Source: Winogradskya humida
Lineage (GTDB): Bacteria; Actinomycetota; Actinomycetes; Mycobacteriales; Micromonosporaceae
Direction of reading: 5' to 3'
Assembly (NCBI RefSeq): GCF_016862215.1
Contig: NZ_BOMN01000057.1
Coordinates: forward strand, 186,001 to 250,000
DNA: 64,000 nt
Under the pieces are notes generated by a model. That model saw nothing but the letters and a program-made list of their open reading frames with translations. It was not told the origin of the DNA and did no database searches. The position numbers and the translations under genes were made by a program. This document shows positions 6,536 through 15,960 of this stretch, piece by piece. Position 1 is the first letter of the stretch. Each line of letters opens with the position of its first letter.

Positions 6536-8665
6536 GTGTTCGGATGGTGGGGCAGAGCGGTCGTCCGGGTCCGCTGGTGGGTCGTGGCTGCCGCGTGCGC
6601 CGTGGTCGTCGCCGGTGCGACCTGGGGTGCGGGCGTGTTCGGCGCACTCACCGGCGGGGGCTACGCCGACCTGGGCAGCGAGTCGAATCGGGCCGCAGCG
6701 ACCATCGCGCGAGAGCTCGGTCAGCGTGACCCAGATCTCATCGTGCTGTGGTCCAGCGACGCGACGACAGTCGATGATCCGACATTCCGCACAGCGGTGA
6801 CCGATGCCGTGGCGCGGACCCGGTCGCAGTCCGATGACGTCGACCAGGTCGCCGCCTACACCGACGCACAAGCCCCTCCCGCCCTGGTCAGTGCCGACAA
6901 GCACGCCACCTACGCGGCGATCTACCTGCGCTCGGATGACGAGGACGCCAAGACCGCCGCCTATCACCGCATCGAGCCCGCTTTCTCCGCGAGCGGGTTG
7001 CAAACGCAGGTCGGCGGGCTGGTCGCGTTCACCGATCAGGCCAACACCCAGACCGAGAAGGACATCACCCGGGCCGAGATCTTCTCGCTGCCGGTCCTGC
7101 TCGTGCTGCTGGTGCTGATCTTCCGGGGCCTGATCGCGGCCCTGTCACCCCTGGTCATCGGGGGTCTTGCCATCCTCGGATCGTTTGTGGCCGTGCGAGC
7201 CCTCACGACCTTCACGGACATCTCGGTTTTCGCGATCAACGTGATCACCCTGCTCGGGCTGGGCATGGCCGTCGACTACTCGCTGTTCATCGTCAGCCGC
7301 TTCCGCGAGGAGCTGGCGCGCGGCGAGGACGTGCCCGCCGCGATCCGGATCACGGTGGCGACGGCCGGGCGTACGGTCGCGGTGTCGGGTCTGACCATCG
7401 TCCTGGCGCTCTCCAGCCTGCTGATCTTCCCGCAGCCCTTCCTGGGTGGCATGGCCATCGGGGGCATGGCCGCCGTGCTCGTGGCCATGCTGGCGGCACT
7501 CACGGTTCTGCCCGCGGCGCTGTCCCTGCTCGGGCATCGCATCGACAAACTGCGCATCCCACTGCCCCAGCGCGAGCGGAGAGAGGGCTCAGGCGCATGG
7601 GCGCGCCTCGCGCACAGCGTCATGAAGAGACCTGTTTGGTACGCCGTGAGCGTCCTCGCCGTTCTGGCAGCCTTCGCCGTGCCCTTCCTGCGCGTCGAGT
7701 TCGGCGGTTTCGACGAGCGGGTCCTTCCCGCCGGCAGCGGGGCGCGGGTCGTCGGGGAGCGGCTCGCCGCCGATTTCCCCGGCGGTGGTGAGAGCCCGAT
7801 CACTGTCTTCGTTCCGGGGCCCGCCGAAGAGTTGACCAGCCAGGTCTCGGCCCTGCCCGATGTGACGAGCGCAACGGTCACCGCTCAGCGGGGCACGGCC
7901 TCGCTGATCACAGTCAGCTACCCGGACGATCTGAGCCGGGCCGGGGCGCGCGAGCTCGTGTCGGAGATCCGCGATCTGGCCGGCCCGGGAGTTCTCGTGG
8001 GCGGTCCACCGGCGATCGACCTCGACCTGCTCGAGAGCCTCGCGGCACACCTTCCATGGATGGCGCTGATCATGGCGGTCGCCACGATGGTGCTGCTCTT
8101 CCTGGCCTTCGGGTCCGTGCTGCTGCCGATCAAGGCAGTGCTCATGAACGTCGTCTCGATCGGCGCGTCCTTCGGCGTGGTCGTCTGGATCTTCCAGGAC
8201 GGGCATCTCGAGGGCCTGCTGCGCTTCGAGTCCACGGGGTTCATCGAGCCCAGCAACATGATCCTGGTGCTGGCCGTGCTCTTCGGGCTGGCCACGGACT
8301 ACGAGGTGTTCCTGCTCTCTCGCGTGCGGGAGGAGTGGGACCGCACCGGCGACAACACGACCGCGGTCGCCACCGGGCTGCAGCACACCGGTGGCATCAT
8401 CACGGCCGCGGCGCTGCTGCTCATCACCGTGGTCGCGGGCTTCGCCACCGGCGGGGTGACCGTCATCAAGACCATCGGTGTCGGCATGATCGTGGCGATC
8501 CTGGTGGACGCGACGCTCGTCAGGGCGTTGCTCGTGCCGGCGACGATGCGGTTGCTGGGCCGGTGGAACTGGTGGGCTCCGGGTGTTCTGGGCCGTTTCT
8601 ACTCGCGCTACGGGATTCACGAGAGCGCGCATCCGGCACCGGAGAAGCAGTCCGTGCCCGTCTAG
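6536..8665 (+). CDS. MMPL/RND-family membrane transporter
   Basis: 709 residues from a GTG start. Two repeats of the resistance-nodulation-division architecture are visible: TM1, an extracytoplasmic loop (about 40-165), a five-helix block (about 170-330, with GMAVDYSLFIVSRFREE), a second loop and a second block (about 500-680, with GLATDYEVFLLSRVREEW). The two (M/T)DYxxF motifs are the proton-relay Asp-Tyr signatures of MMPL proteins. Such proteins export lipids or drugs across the cytoplasmic membrane. It has no co-directional partner, and its 3' end overlaps the convergent YihY gene. Substrate unknown. Confidence 0.9.
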   Translation: MFGWWGRAVVRVRWWVVAAACAVVVAGATWGAGVFGALTGGGYADLGSESNRAAATIARELGQRDPDLIVLWSSDATTVDDPTFRTAVTDAVARTRSQSDDVDQVAAYTDAQAPPALVSADKHATYAAIYLRSDDEDAKTAAYHRIEPAFSASGLQTQVGGLVAFTDQANTQTEKDITRAEIFSLPVLLVLLVLIFRGLIAALSPLVIGGLAILGSFVAVRALTTFTDISVFAINVITLLGLGMAVDYSLFIVSRFREELARGEDVPAAIRITVATAGRTVAVSGLTIVLALSSLLIFPQPFLGGMAIGGMAAVLVAMLAALTVLPAALSLLGHRIDKLRIPLPQRERREGSGAWARLAHSVMKRPVWYAVSVLAVLAAFAVPFLRVEFGGFDERVLPAGSGARVVGERLAADFPGGGESPITVFVPGPAEELTSQVSALPDVTSATVTAQRGTASLITVSYPDDLSRAGARELVSEIRDLAGPGVLVGGPPAIDLDLLESLAAHLPWMALIMAVATMVLLFLAFGSVLLPIKAVLMNVVSIGASFGVVVWIFQDGHLEGLLRFESTGFIEPSNMILVLAVLFGLATDYEVFLLSRVREEWDRTGDNTTAVATGLQHTGGIITAAALLLITVVAGFATGGVTVIKTIGVGMIVAILVDATLVRALLVPATMRLLGRWNWWAPGVLGRFYSRYGIHESAHPAPEKQSVPV

Positions 8666-9464
8666 CCCGCTGATAGGTGCTGGCACTCTGCGTCGCGGCG
8701 TAACCGGCCAGCACGATCACGTGGAAGAGGTAGAGCCAGAGACCGACGGCGACCATCCCGCCGATCTCGGTGAAGCCGCCGAACGGCACGCCCAGGTCGA
8801 GCGGCAGCGAACAGAACAGCACGAAACCGTGCAGGAATCCGGAGAGGTTCGCGGCGGTGAACGAACCGACGAGCACGGTGGCGAGCCATTCGGGACGCCC
8901 GGGCGCGACCCCGCGGTAGACCCAGATGACGACGGGTGTCAGGACCAGCCAGGTCGCCAGGAAGGAGAGGATCACGCCGGCAACTGAGTACCAGCCGCCG
9001 CGTACCCATAGTCCGCTGGTGACCGGAAGCGCGAGAAACAGGCTCAGCAGCAGTGCGGGCGCAGCGGCCAGCAGCGGCAACCAGAGCAGGCGGCCGCGCC
9101 AGCCCACCAGTGACTCGCCCGGCTCGCGCAGGGACACGAAGGCCCGACGTAGCCCCTCTCCGTAGAGGGTCGCGGGCAGCAGGCTCGCCAGGGCGAGGAC
9201 CGGCGTCAGGTGCAGGCCCGCGTCGATCAGGCGGTCGAGCGCCTGCGGCGCCCCGATGGAGTCCGGCAGGGCGGCGATCGTGCGCCCGGTCAGATTTCGT
9301 ACGCGGTCCGCCCCCGCGATCAGCCCCGTGATCCAGATGGCAAGCAGCGCGACCGGAACCACGGCGATTCCGGCGTAAAAAGTGACAGCGGCGGCATGCA
9401 ACGCCAGGTCGCGCCCCCGCAAAGGGCGGAAGGGCAGTGCCAGTTTTCGCAGCAGGTTCCGCAT
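8520..9464 (-). CDS. YihY/BrkB-family membrane protein
   Basis: 314 residues with about six predicted membrane helices. The N-terminus (LALHAAAVTFYAGIAVVPVALLAIW) and the later G-F-T-E-I-G-G region match the YihY/BrkB family (once called RNase BN), whose transport role is unresolved. The last 50 or so residues are hydrophilic, Arg/Ser/Pro-rich and are encoded opposite the end of the MMPL gene, a 146-bp convergent overlap. This tail may be a read-through extension after loss of an earlier stop. The start is an ATG just inside the intergenic space before the YcxB-like gene. Confidence 0.85.
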   Translation of the reverse strand: MRNLLRKLALPFRPLRGRDLALHAAAVTFYAGIAVVPVALLAIWITGLIAGADRVRNLTGRTIAALPDSIGAPQALDRLIDAGLHLTPVLALASLLPATLYGEGLRRAFVSLREPGESLVGWRGRLLWLPLLAAAPALLLSLFLALPVTSGLWVRGGWYSVAGVILSFLATWLVLTPVVIWVYRGVAPGRPEWLATVLVGSFTAANLSGFLHGFVLFCSLPLDLGVPFGGFTEIGGMVAVGLWLYLFHVIVLAGYAATQSASTYQRARRARTASPVPDARSRESRSASRNGPEHPEPTSSTGPATASSPARATP

Positions 9465-9490
9465 GCCCCCTCACATACCCCGTGGGCCGC

Positions 9491-9496
9491 TACGAT
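9491..9496 (+). promoter_or_regulatory. -10 box TACGAT of the YcxB-like gene
   Basis: TACGAT lies 7 nt before the CTG at 9504. This spacing matches the other leaderless starts in the window and is the main reason for choosing that unusual start. Confidence 0.4.
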
Positions 9497-9503
9497 CCCG
9501 ACC

Positions 9504-10034
9504 CTGTCGCTGACTTTCCAAGCCCAGCCGGATCGCCGCCTGCTTGCCGCCGCCGTCCGGCACATCTCCCGCTCCCGCATCCTGCTGGTCCGCTGGCTCG
9601 GCGGCGTGGTGACAGCCGTCGGAGTGGTCACGTTTCCGCTGCTCAGCGGCGATGTCTTTCTCTCGGTGGTCGACGTCGTCCTCGGGCTTTTCCTGGCCGT
9701 GGGTTGCCCGGTGATCGCGGTGCGGCGTGCGGTCGGCGTGAGCGAGCGGCTGGTGGCGCGGCCCCTGACGTACACCTTTGACGAGACCGGCTTCACCACG
9801 ATGAGCGACCTGGCCACGACGAACTGGAGCTGGGCGGCGGTGACCGGGATCGACGAACTCCGCGACCAGATCCTGATCCGGGTCAACAAGTCCCAGTTCG
9901 TTCCGATCCCGGTTGCCGGCCTGTCCCCGGAGCGGCTGAGCGACCTGCGCACGATCCTGCGCAACCGTGGCGCGACCACGGCGGCGGAACCGCCCGCTCC
10001 CCGTTCTATCGGCGTCCGGCCTGCGACTCCCTGA
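9504..10034 (+). CDS. YcxB-like membrane protein
   Basis: About 176 residues. The frame holds two hydrophobic helices (about 25-70) and then a beta-rich soluble domain ([20 protein letters not shown]...) typical of YcxB/PH-like membrane proteins of unknown role. There is no ATG or GTG near the start of the conserved part; further upstream the frame runs over the YihY gene. The best candidate is CTG at 9504, 7 nt after a TACGAT -10 box, giving the N-terminus (M)[11 protein letters not shown]; a CTG at 9510 is an alternative. The family is fairly sure, the start is not. Confidence 0.65.
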   Translation: MSLTFQAQPDRRLLAAAVRHISRSRILLVRWLGGVVTAVGVVTFPLLSGDVFLSVVDVVLGLFLAVGCPVIAVRRAVGVSERLVARPLTYTFDETGFTTMSDLATTNWSWAAVTGIDELRDQILIRVNKSQFVPIPVAGLSPERLSDLRTILRNRGATTAAEPPAPRSIGVRPATP

Positions 10035-10087
10035 GTTATCCACAGGGGGTGCGCGGGTACGAGCGCGCGTCCGGGAAGATGTCAGTC

Positions 10088-11290
10088 ATGCGAGAGCTCG
10101 TCCTGCTCGGTTCCACCGGGTCAATCGGCACCCAGGCCATCGACATAGTGCGGCGTAACCCGGATCAGTTCCGGGTCGTCGGGCTCGGCGCCGGCGGGGG
10201 CAATGTCGAGTTGCTCGCGGCGCAAGCGCTGGAGCTGGCGGTCGACGTCGTCGGCGTGGCCCGGTCGAGCGTGGTGCAGGATCTCCAGCTCGCCTTCTAC
10301 GCGCAGGCGCAGAAGCGGGGCTGGGCCACCGGTGACTTCAAGCTGCCCAAGATCGTGGCGGGACCGGAGGCGATGACCGAGCTCGCCCAGTGGCCCTGTG
10401 ACGTCGTGCTCAACGGGGTTGTGGGGAGTCTCGGGCTTGCTCCGACACTCGCCGCGCTGCGCGCCGGGCACACCCTGGCGCTGGCCAACAAGGAGTCCCT
10501 CGTCGCCGGCGGCTCGCTGGTCAAGGCCGCGGTGACCCGGCCGGGGCAGATCGTCCCCGTCGACTCCGAGCACTCCGCGCTGGCCCAGTGCCTGCGGGGC
10601 GGCAGCGAGCGGGAGGTGCGCCGGCTGGTGCTGACCGCCAGCGGCGGGGCGTTCCGCGACCGGCGGCGCAGCGAGCTGACGAACGTCACGCCCGACGAGG
10701 CGCTCAAACACCCGACCTGGGACATGGGCCCGGTCGTCACGATCAACTCGGCCACCATGGTCAACAAGGGGCTCGAGGTGATCGAGGCGCACGAGTTGTT
10801 CGACGTGGCCTATGACGACATCGAGGTCATGGTGCACCCGCAGTCGGTGCTGCACTCGCTGGTCGAGTTCACCGACGGCTCGACGCTCGCGCAGGCGAGC
10901 CCGCCCGACATGCGCCTCCCCATTGCGCTGGCGCTGGCGTGGCCCGATCGGGTGCCCGGAGCGGCTGCGGCGGTCGACTGGACTCTCGCGCACAACTGGG
11001 AGCTGCGCCCGCTCGACAACGAGGCGTTCCCCGCCGTCGAGCTGGCCAAGGCGGCCGGGCGCGAGGGCAATTGCCGGCCCGCGATCTACAACGCCGCCAA
11101 CGAGGAGTGTGTGGCCGCGTTCGTGTCCGGTCGGCTACCTTTTCTGAGCATCGTCGACACCATCTCGGCGGTGCTCGCGGCGGCCCCCGATTTCGGCCCA
11201 CCGGGTACCGTCGACGAGGTGCTCGCCGCGGAGGCGTGGGCTCGGGCCCAGGCACAGCGAATGATCGCGACTGCGGCTGAAGGAGCCTGA
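10088..11290 (+). CDS. dxr: 1-deoxy-D-xylulose 5-phosphate reductoisomerase
   Basis: 400 residues. It converts DXP to 2-C-methyl-D-erythritol 4-phosphate with NADPH, the committed step of the MEP isoprenoid pathway. Visible signatures are the NADPH-binding GSTGSIG near the N-terminus, [12 protein letters not shown], and the metal/substrate motif [14 protein letters not shown] 10088 is chosen because GGGAAG lies 9 nt upstream; ATG 10079 in the same frame would abut it. It is first gene of the dxr-rip1-ispG operon conserved in actinobacteria and overlaps rip1 by one base (TGATG). Confidence 0.97.
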   Translation: MRELVLLGSTGSIGTQAIDIVRRNPDQFRVVGLGAGGGNVELLAAQALELAVDVVGVARSSVVQDLQLAFYAQAQKRGWATGDFKLPKIVAGPEAMTELAQWPCDVVLNGVVGSLGLAPTLAALRAGHTLALANKESLVAGGSLVKAAVTRPGQIVPVDSEHSALAQCLRGGSEREVRRLVLTASGGAFRDRRRSELTNVTPDEALKHPTWDMGPVVTINSATMVNKGLEVIEAHELFDVAYDDIEVMVHPQSVLHSLVEFTDGSTLAQASPPDMRLPIALALAWPDRVPGAAAAVDWTLAHNWELRPLDNEAFPAVELAKAAGREGNCRPAIYNAANEECVAAFVSGRLPFLSIVDTISAVLAAAPDFGPPGTVDEVLAAEAWARAQAQRMIATAAEGA

Positions 11291-12537
11291 TGCTGTACTG
11301 GTTGGGGACGGCGGCGTTCGCGCTCGCGATCCTGATCTCGGTGAGCCTGCACGAGCTGGGCCACATGATCACCGCCAAGCGGTTCGGTATGAAGGTGACG
11401 CAGTATTTCGTCGGCTTCGGTCCGACGATCTTCTCGTTCCACCGGGGCGAGACCGAATACGGCCTGAAAGCCATCCCGCTCGGCGGTTTCTGCAAGATCG
11501 TCGGCATGACACCGCAGGATGACGACATCCTGCCCGAGGACCAGCCGCGCGCTATGTGGCGCTTCCCGCTCTGGCAGCGGACGGTCGTCATGTCAGCGGG
11601 CTCCATCACCCACTTCATCCTGGCGATCGTCGCCACCTGGTTCATGGCGATCTTCGTCGGCCTGCCCAACCCGGCCTACCCGGACACCGCCGCCGAGCAG
11701 CGTGCGCAGCCCGCGCGGATCACCATCGGTGAGTGCGCGCAGATCGTGATCTCCGAAGCCGGCTGCGCGGCATCCGACCCGAAGGCACCCGCCGCCGTGG
11801 CGGGACTGCAGCGCGGCGACGTGATCACCAGCGTCGGCACCACCGCGATCCAGAATTACGGCCAGCTCACCGATGTGATCCGGTCGCTGCCCAAGGGCTC
11901 CGTGCCGGTGAGCTACACCCGCGACGGCACCGCGGCCACCACCTCGGTCGACCTGATCCTGGGCCAGCGCGCGCCGATCGACGACCCGGACGGCAAGGTG
12001 ACCGAGGTCGCAGTGGCCGGTATCGGCCCGGACATCACGGTTCCCGGCCTGGTCACCTATAACGCGGGCGAAGCCGTGCCGAAGAGCTTCGAATACGGCT
12101 GGACGCTTGTGAAGGCGTCGTTCGCGGCACTGGGCCGCATCCCTGAGAAGATCCCCGCGCTCTGGCACTCCATCACCGGTGACGAACGCGACCCCGACAC
12201 CCCGATCAGCGTGGTCGGCGCCAGCCGGCTGGGCGGCGAGGCCATCGAGCGCGGCGTGCCCGAGGTGTTCCTGGGCGTGTTCATCTCATTGAACGTCTTC
12301 ATCGGGCTCTTCAACCTGCTGCCGCTGCTGCCGGTGGACGGTGGTCACATCGCGATCGCCTGGTTCGAAAGATTCCGATCGTGGCTCTACGCTCGTCTGA
12401 AGAAGCCCGACCCGGGCCGCGTCGACTACTACAAGCTCATGCCGTTGACATATGCGGTCATCCTGATCGGTGGCGCGTTCACGCTGCTGACGATCACCGC
12501 CGACGTCGTCAACCCGATCTCGATCTTCTCCAGGTGA
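11290..12537 (+). CDS. rip1: Site-2 intramembrane metalloprotease (RseP/Rip1 type)
   Basis: 415 residues. The zinc motif HELGH (residues 21-25) lies in the first transmembrane helix, a PDZ domain spans about 150-260 ([16 protein letters not shown]), and the C-terminal LLPVDGGH supplies the third zinc ligand. Family members cut anti-sigma factors and other membrane proteins within the bilayer; M. tuberculosis Rip1 is the named relative in the same dxr-rip1-ispG order. Translation is probably coupled to dxr through the TGATG overlap. The substrate here is not evident. Confidence 0.95.
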   Translation: MLYWLGTAAFALAILISVSLHELGHMITAKRFGMKVTQYFVGFGPTIFSFHRGETEYGLKAIPLGGFCKIVGMTPQDDDILPEDQPRAMWRFPLWQRTVVMSAGSITHFILAIVATWFMAIFVGLPNPAYPDTAAEQRAQPARITIGECAQIVISEAGCAASDPKAPAAVAGLQRGDVITSVGTTAIQNYGQLTDVIRSLPKGSVPVSYTRDGTAATTSVDLILGQRAPIDDPDGKVTEVAVAGIGPDITVPGLVTYNAGEAVPKSFEYGWTLVKASFAALGRIPEKIPALWHSITGDERDPDTPISVVGASRLGGEAIERGVPEVFLGVFISLNVFIGLFNLLPLLPVDGGHIAIAWFERFRSWLYARLKKPDPGRVDYYKLMPLTYAVILIGGAFTLLTITADVVNPISIFSR

Positions 12538-12544
12538 GTGTGAA

Positions 12545-13717
12545 ATGACCGCAATCAGTCTCGGTATGCCCGCTGTGCCCCCGCCGCCGCTGGCACAGCG
12601 CCGTCTCAGCCGTCAGATCAACGTCGGCGGCGTGCTCGTCGGAGGCGGCGCGCCGGTCAGCGTGCAGTCGATGACCACCACGCTGACCAGCGACGTCAAC
12701 GCCACGCTCCAGCAGATCGCCGAGCTCACCGCCTCCGGTTGCCAGATCGTCCGGGTCGCGGTGCCGTCCCAGGACGACGTCGAGGCGCTGCCCGCGATCG
12801 CCAAGAAGTCGCAGATCCCCGTCATCGCCGACATCCACTTCCAGCCGAAGTACGTCTTCGCCGCGATCGACGCCGGCTGCGCGGCTGTCCGGGTCAACCC
12901 GGGCAACATCCGCCAGTTCGACGACAAGGTCAAGGAGATCGCCAAGGCGGCCTCCGCGACCGGCACCCCGATCCGCATCGGCGTCAACGCGGGCTCGCTC
13001 GACAAGCGCCTGCTCGAGAAGTACGGCAAGGCGACCGCCGAGGCGCTCGTCGAGTCGGCCCTCTGGGAATGCTCGCTCTTCGAGGAGCACGGCTTCCGCG
13101 ACATCAAGATCTCGGTCAAGCACAACGACCCGGTCGTGATGATCCGCGCCTACCGGCTGCTCGCCCAGCAGTGCGACTACCCGCTGCACCTCGGCGTGAC
13201 CGAGGCCGGCCCGGCGTTCCAGGGCACGATCAAGAGCGCGGTGGCGTTCGGTGCCCTGCTGGCCGAGGGCATCGGCGACACGATCCGCGTCTCCCTCTCC
13301 GCCCCGCCGGTCGAGGAGATCAAGGTCGGCCAGGGCATCCTCGAGTCCCTCGGCCTGCGCGAGCGTGGCCTCGAGATCGTCTCCTGCCCCTCCTGCGGCC
13401 GCGCCCAGGTCGACGTCTACACCCTCGCCGAGCAGGTCACCGCCGCCCTCGAAGGCTTCCCGGTCCCGCTGCGCGTCGCGGTCATGGGCTGCGTCGTCAA
13501 CGGACCCGGCGAGGCCCGCGAAGCCGACCTCGGCGTCGCATCCGGCAACGGCAAGGGCCAGATCTTCGTGAAGGGCCAGGTCATCAAGACCGTCCCCGAA
13601 TCGATCATCGTGGAGACCCTGGTCGAGGAGGCCCTGCGCCTCGCCGACCAGATGGGCGCGGAGCTCCCCGACGAGCTGCGCGACCTTCTTCCGGGCGCTC
13701 AGGTCACCGTGCACTGA
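12545..13717 (+). CDS. ispG: 4-hydroxy-3-methylbut-2-enyl diphosphate synthase
   Basis: 390 residues. It catalyses the [4Fe-4S]-dependent reduction of methylerythritol cyclodiphosphate to HMBPP in the MEP pathway. The N-terminal TIM barrel has [21 protein letters not shown], and the C-terminal iron-sulfur domain has [10 protein letters not shown] and [11 protein letters not shown], providing the three cluster cysteines. It starts 7 nt after the rip1 stop and ends the operon, followed by a strong terminator. Confidence 0.97.
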   Translation: MTAISLGMPAVPPPPLAQRRLSRQINVGGVLVGGGAPVSVQSMTTTLTSDVNATLQQIAELTASGCQIVRVAVPSQDDVEALPAIAKKSQIPVIADIHFQPKYVFAAIDAGCAAVRVNPGNIRQFDDKVKEIAKAASATGTPIRIGVNAGSLDKRLLEKYGKATAEALVESALWECSLFEEHGFRDIKISVKHNDPVVMIRAYRLLAQQCDYPLHLGVTEAGPAFQGTIKSAVAFGALLAEGIGDTIRVSLSAPPVEEIKVGQGILESLGLRERGLEIVSCPSCGRAQVDVYTLAEQVTAALEGFPVPLRVAVMGCVVNGPGEAREADLGVASGNGKGQIFVKGQVIKTVPESIIVETLVEEALRLADQMGAELPDELRDLLPGAQVTVH

Positions 13718-13737
13718 TTTATCCGGCAACGGCTTGA

Positions 13738-13769
13738 GGGCGCATCCCTGGTTGGGGGTGCGCCCTTTT
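13738..13769 (+). terminator. Rho-independent terminator of dxr-rip1-ispG
   Basis: An 11-bp stem, GGGCGCATCCC (13738-13748) with GGGGTGCGCCC (13755-13765), has a 6-nt loop and is followed by TTTT, 20 nt after the ispG stop. Confidence 0.85.
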
Positions 13770-13785
13770 GCGTTCCCGCAATACC

Positions 13786-13839
13786 AGGGCGTCCGCGGGC
13801 CACGGTTGGAATGTGAGGGCGTCCGCGGGCCACGGTTGG
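13786..13839. repeat. Two copies of a 24-bp element, 30-bp period
   Basis: A 24-nt sequence beginning AGGGCGTCCGCGGG occurs at 13786-13809 and 13816-13839, just past the ispG terminator. The flanking stretch 13840-14030 is GC-rich and holds no credible gene. Confidence 0.85.
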
Positions 13840-14030
13840 GTAGTGAACGCGGCGAGGACGCGGTCGGGGGGTGTGGGACTGGGCTGGCGGGAAGAAGGCG
13901 AATGTGCTTTCGGTGTTGCTCGGATGGGGGCGGGCGTTGCAGGACGCTGCCGGGTCCGGCCATCCTCCGGTCGGGTTGCGCGCGATGCCGAGCCGCGATG
14001 GACTCCCGGCGGCGGTCCGGGCGCCAGTGA

Positions 14031-14225
14031 GTGACGTCGGTGGGGGTGGTGCACCGTCCGGCGGTCTTGGCGTTAGTGGGTGAGGGCGGCGGGGGTCATG
14101 CACCGTGGGTGGTTCTGGCGTTAGTCAGTGACGTCGGCCCGGGGCAAGCACTGTGCGGCGGGCCGGGCGTCGGAGAGTGAGGCCGGGCGGGGCTATGCAC
14201 CGTCGCCGGTTGTCGCGTTTATTCA
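14031..14225. repeat. Four degenerate 48-49-bp tandem units
   Basis: Units start at 14031, 14080, 14128 and 14177 with GTGA(C/G)G(T/G/C)C and share an internal GCACCGT-like core. Base substitutions are frequent but length is nearly constant. Together with the repeat at 13786-13839 this fills most of the 605-bp gap between ispG and the GNAT gene; no gene is seen there. Confidence 0.75.
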
Positions 14226-14322
14226 GCTTGAGTGGCAGGTGATTGCGGGGGAGGCTCGGGGCGTGGGGGTGCGGTTGTGGAGGGGGCGTGCGTATTTATA
14301 GGGGTGTCGAACTTGTGGGGTT

Positions 14323-15171
14323 TTAGAACAGGACGGTTGCGAAACTGCCCTGTTGGATGAAGCCGCAGCGGGCGTAGACGCGGCGGGCGGGTGTGTTGTA
14401 GTCGTTGACGTAGAGGCTGACGGTGGGGGCGACCCGGTGGAGGGCGTCGCGGACGACTGCGGCCATTGCTGAGGAGGCTAGGCCTTGGCCTCGGAATTCG
14501 GGGTCTACCCAGACGCCCTGGACCTGGGTGGTGCGGCGGGTGACTATGGCCAGCTCGGCTTTGAAGATCACTCGGTCGCCGATGAAGCGGGCGTAGGCGC
14601 GTTTGCCGCGGACGAGCTCGGCGATTCGGCGTTTGTAGCCTCGGCCGCCGTCGTCGAGCAGGGGGGAGACGCCGACCTCTTCGGTGTACATCGCGACGGC
14701 GGCGGGGAAGAGCTGGTCGACCTCGTTGGAGCGGACCAGGCGCACGTCGGGGTCGGGGGTGATGGGGGCTTCGCGGTCGGCGACCAGCAGGGGCTGGTGG
14801 GGGCGGACGTCGCGGGCCGGGCCCCAGTGGCCGCCGAGTCTGTCCCACAGGTCCAGGACCGCTTCGGAGCGGCCGATGATCGATGAGCAGATCCGGGGGT
14901 CGGCGCCGAGCAGCTCCGCGAACGCCGCGATCGCCGGGGGAGTCGTGCACACGGGCACGAGATGCGCTCCTGACCAGCACACCGACTCGATGCGGCGCGC
15001 GGGTCCGTAGCCGTAGATGCGGCCGTCGGAACGCCACCAGTTGAGCCCGTGAGCCGCTACCCGCTCGGCGATCTGAGCACCGGCGTAAGGGTCCTGGTCG
15101 AGGATCCGCTCGACCGTGGCCCGCTCGGACTCACCGAGTTGGCGGATGGGCACAGTCAGCACGGGTAACAC
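14323..15171 (-). CDS. GNAT-family acetyltransferase with DUF4081-type N-terminus
   Basis: 282 residues from a GTG start. The N-terminal half (about 1-150) looks like the DUF4081 region of actinobacterial GNAT proteins; the C-terminal GNAT fold has the acetyl-CoA loop VDPEFRGQGLASSAM and later LYVNDYNTPARRVYARCGF. An ortholog follows ispG in M. tuberculosis in the same direction (Rv2867c); here it is inverted and separated by about 600 bp of repeats. Its acceptor is unknown. GTG 15162 is an alternative start. Confidence 0.88.
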   Translation of the reverse strand: MLPVLTVPIRQLGESERATVERILDQDPYAGAQIAERVAAHGLNWWRSDGRIYGYGPARRIESVCWSGAHLVPVCTTPPAIAAFAELLGADPRICSSIIGRSEAVLDLWDRLGGHWGPARDVRPHQPLLVADREAPITPDPDVRLVRSNEVDQLFPAAVAMYTEEVGVSPLLDDGGRGYKRRIAELVRGKRAYARFIGDRVIFKAELAIVTRRTTQVQGVWVDPEFRGQGLASSAMAAVVRDALHRVAPTVSLYVNDYNTPARRVYARCGFIQQGSFATVLF

Positions 15172-15254
15172 ATTGCCAGATTCACGGCGTCTGACACCTC
15201 ACCCGCCCCTCCCTATCGAAAAACCTGGGTGTGCTCCCTTGTCACCGACACGTT

Positions 15255-15297
15255 GCCGATATATCGTCTAACTATCGACAACAGATCGGAGAAGATC
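15255..15297 (+). promoter_or_regulatory. Promoter/operator region of the PadR gene
   Basis: An AT-rich island in very GC-rich DNA. TATCG occurs at 15262-15266 and 15273-15277, an 11-bp (one helical turn) direct repeat, next to the 8-bp palindrome GATATATC. PadR regulators often bind AT-rich sites in their own promoters, so autoregulation is inferred. A GGAGA Shine-Dalgarno sits 8 nt before the ATG. Confidence 0.5.
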
Positions 15298-15906
15298 ATG
15301 AGGCACGAACACATGCGTCACCTGCACGAGGGTCGGATGCGCGGATTCGGGTTCCCGCCGGGATTCCCGTTCGGCGGTCCGGGTCAGGGCGGCTTCGGTG
15401 GCCCTGGCGGCTGGGGGCCTGAAGGTCATGGTGGCGGCGGCCCTCGAGGCCAACGCCGCGGCGGCCGCGGCAGCCGGCCCAACGTCCGCCCGGCTCTGCT
15501 CGCGCTCCTGCTCGAGCGGCCGATGCACGGCTACGAGATGATCCAGGAGCTCGAGAGCCGCACGGGCGGCATCTGGCGGCCCAGCCCGGGCTCGGTCTAC
15601 CCGACCCTCCAGCTCCTGGAGGACGAGGGCCTGATCGTGGCGGAGGCCACCGGTGGGCGGAAGCGCTTCACCCTCACCGAGGACGGGCGCCCGGAAGCCC
15701 AGACCGCGGCGGAGAACCCGCCGTGGGCGCAGTTCAGCGACGACACCATGTCGCAGGTCGCGGACTTCCGCGATGCCGCGGTCGGCATCATGAGCGCCCT
15801 GCGCCAGGTCGGCTTCAACGGCACCCCGGAGCAGCGCCAGAAGGCGCTCGAGGTCCTCAACGAAACCAAGCGCAAGCTCTACGCGATCCTCGCCGACAGC
15901 GAGTGA
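15298..15906 (+). CDS. PadR-family transcriptional regulator
   Basis: 202 residues from the ATG preceded by GGAGA. The first 60 residues form a flexible His/Gly/Phe/Pro-rich tail (FPPGFPFGGPGQGGFGGPGG), common in actinobacterial PadR proteins. The winged helix follows (RPALLALLLERPMHGYEM and GSVYPTLQLLEDEGLI), with a C-terminal dimerisation helix. No membrane transporter is adjacent in the same direction, so the target is unknown; self-repression is likely. A strong terminator lies just past the stop. Confidence 0.92.
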   Translation: MRHEHMRHLHEGRMRGFGFPPGFPFGGPGQGGFGGPGGWGPEGHGGGGPRGQRRGGRGSRPNVRPALLALLLERPMHGYEMIQELESRTGGIWRPSPGSVYPTLQLLEDEGLIVAEATGGRKRFTLTEDGRPEAQTAAENPPWAQFSDDTMSQVADFRDAAVGIMSALRQVGFNGTPEQRQKALEVLNETKRKLYAILADSE

Positions 15907-15924
15907 TCAACCAGGCTTGCAGGG

Positions 15925-15960
15925 AAGGCGCGCTCCGATTGCGGAGCGCGCCTTCTTTTT
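15925..15960 (+). terminator. Rho-independent terminator after padR-like gene
   Basis: A perfect 13-bp stem (15925-15937 with 15942-15954) with loop ATTG is followed by CTTTTT. The T-tract touches the stop codon of the convergent LLM oxidoreductase. The opposite strand has no T-tract, so it acts mainly in the + direction. Confidence 0.9.

Noticed and set aside
9210-9503. An N-terminal extension of the YcxB-like protein
   Set aside because: It would overlap the YihY gene on the other strand by more than 250 bp and has atypical composition; a start near 9504 fits the promoter.
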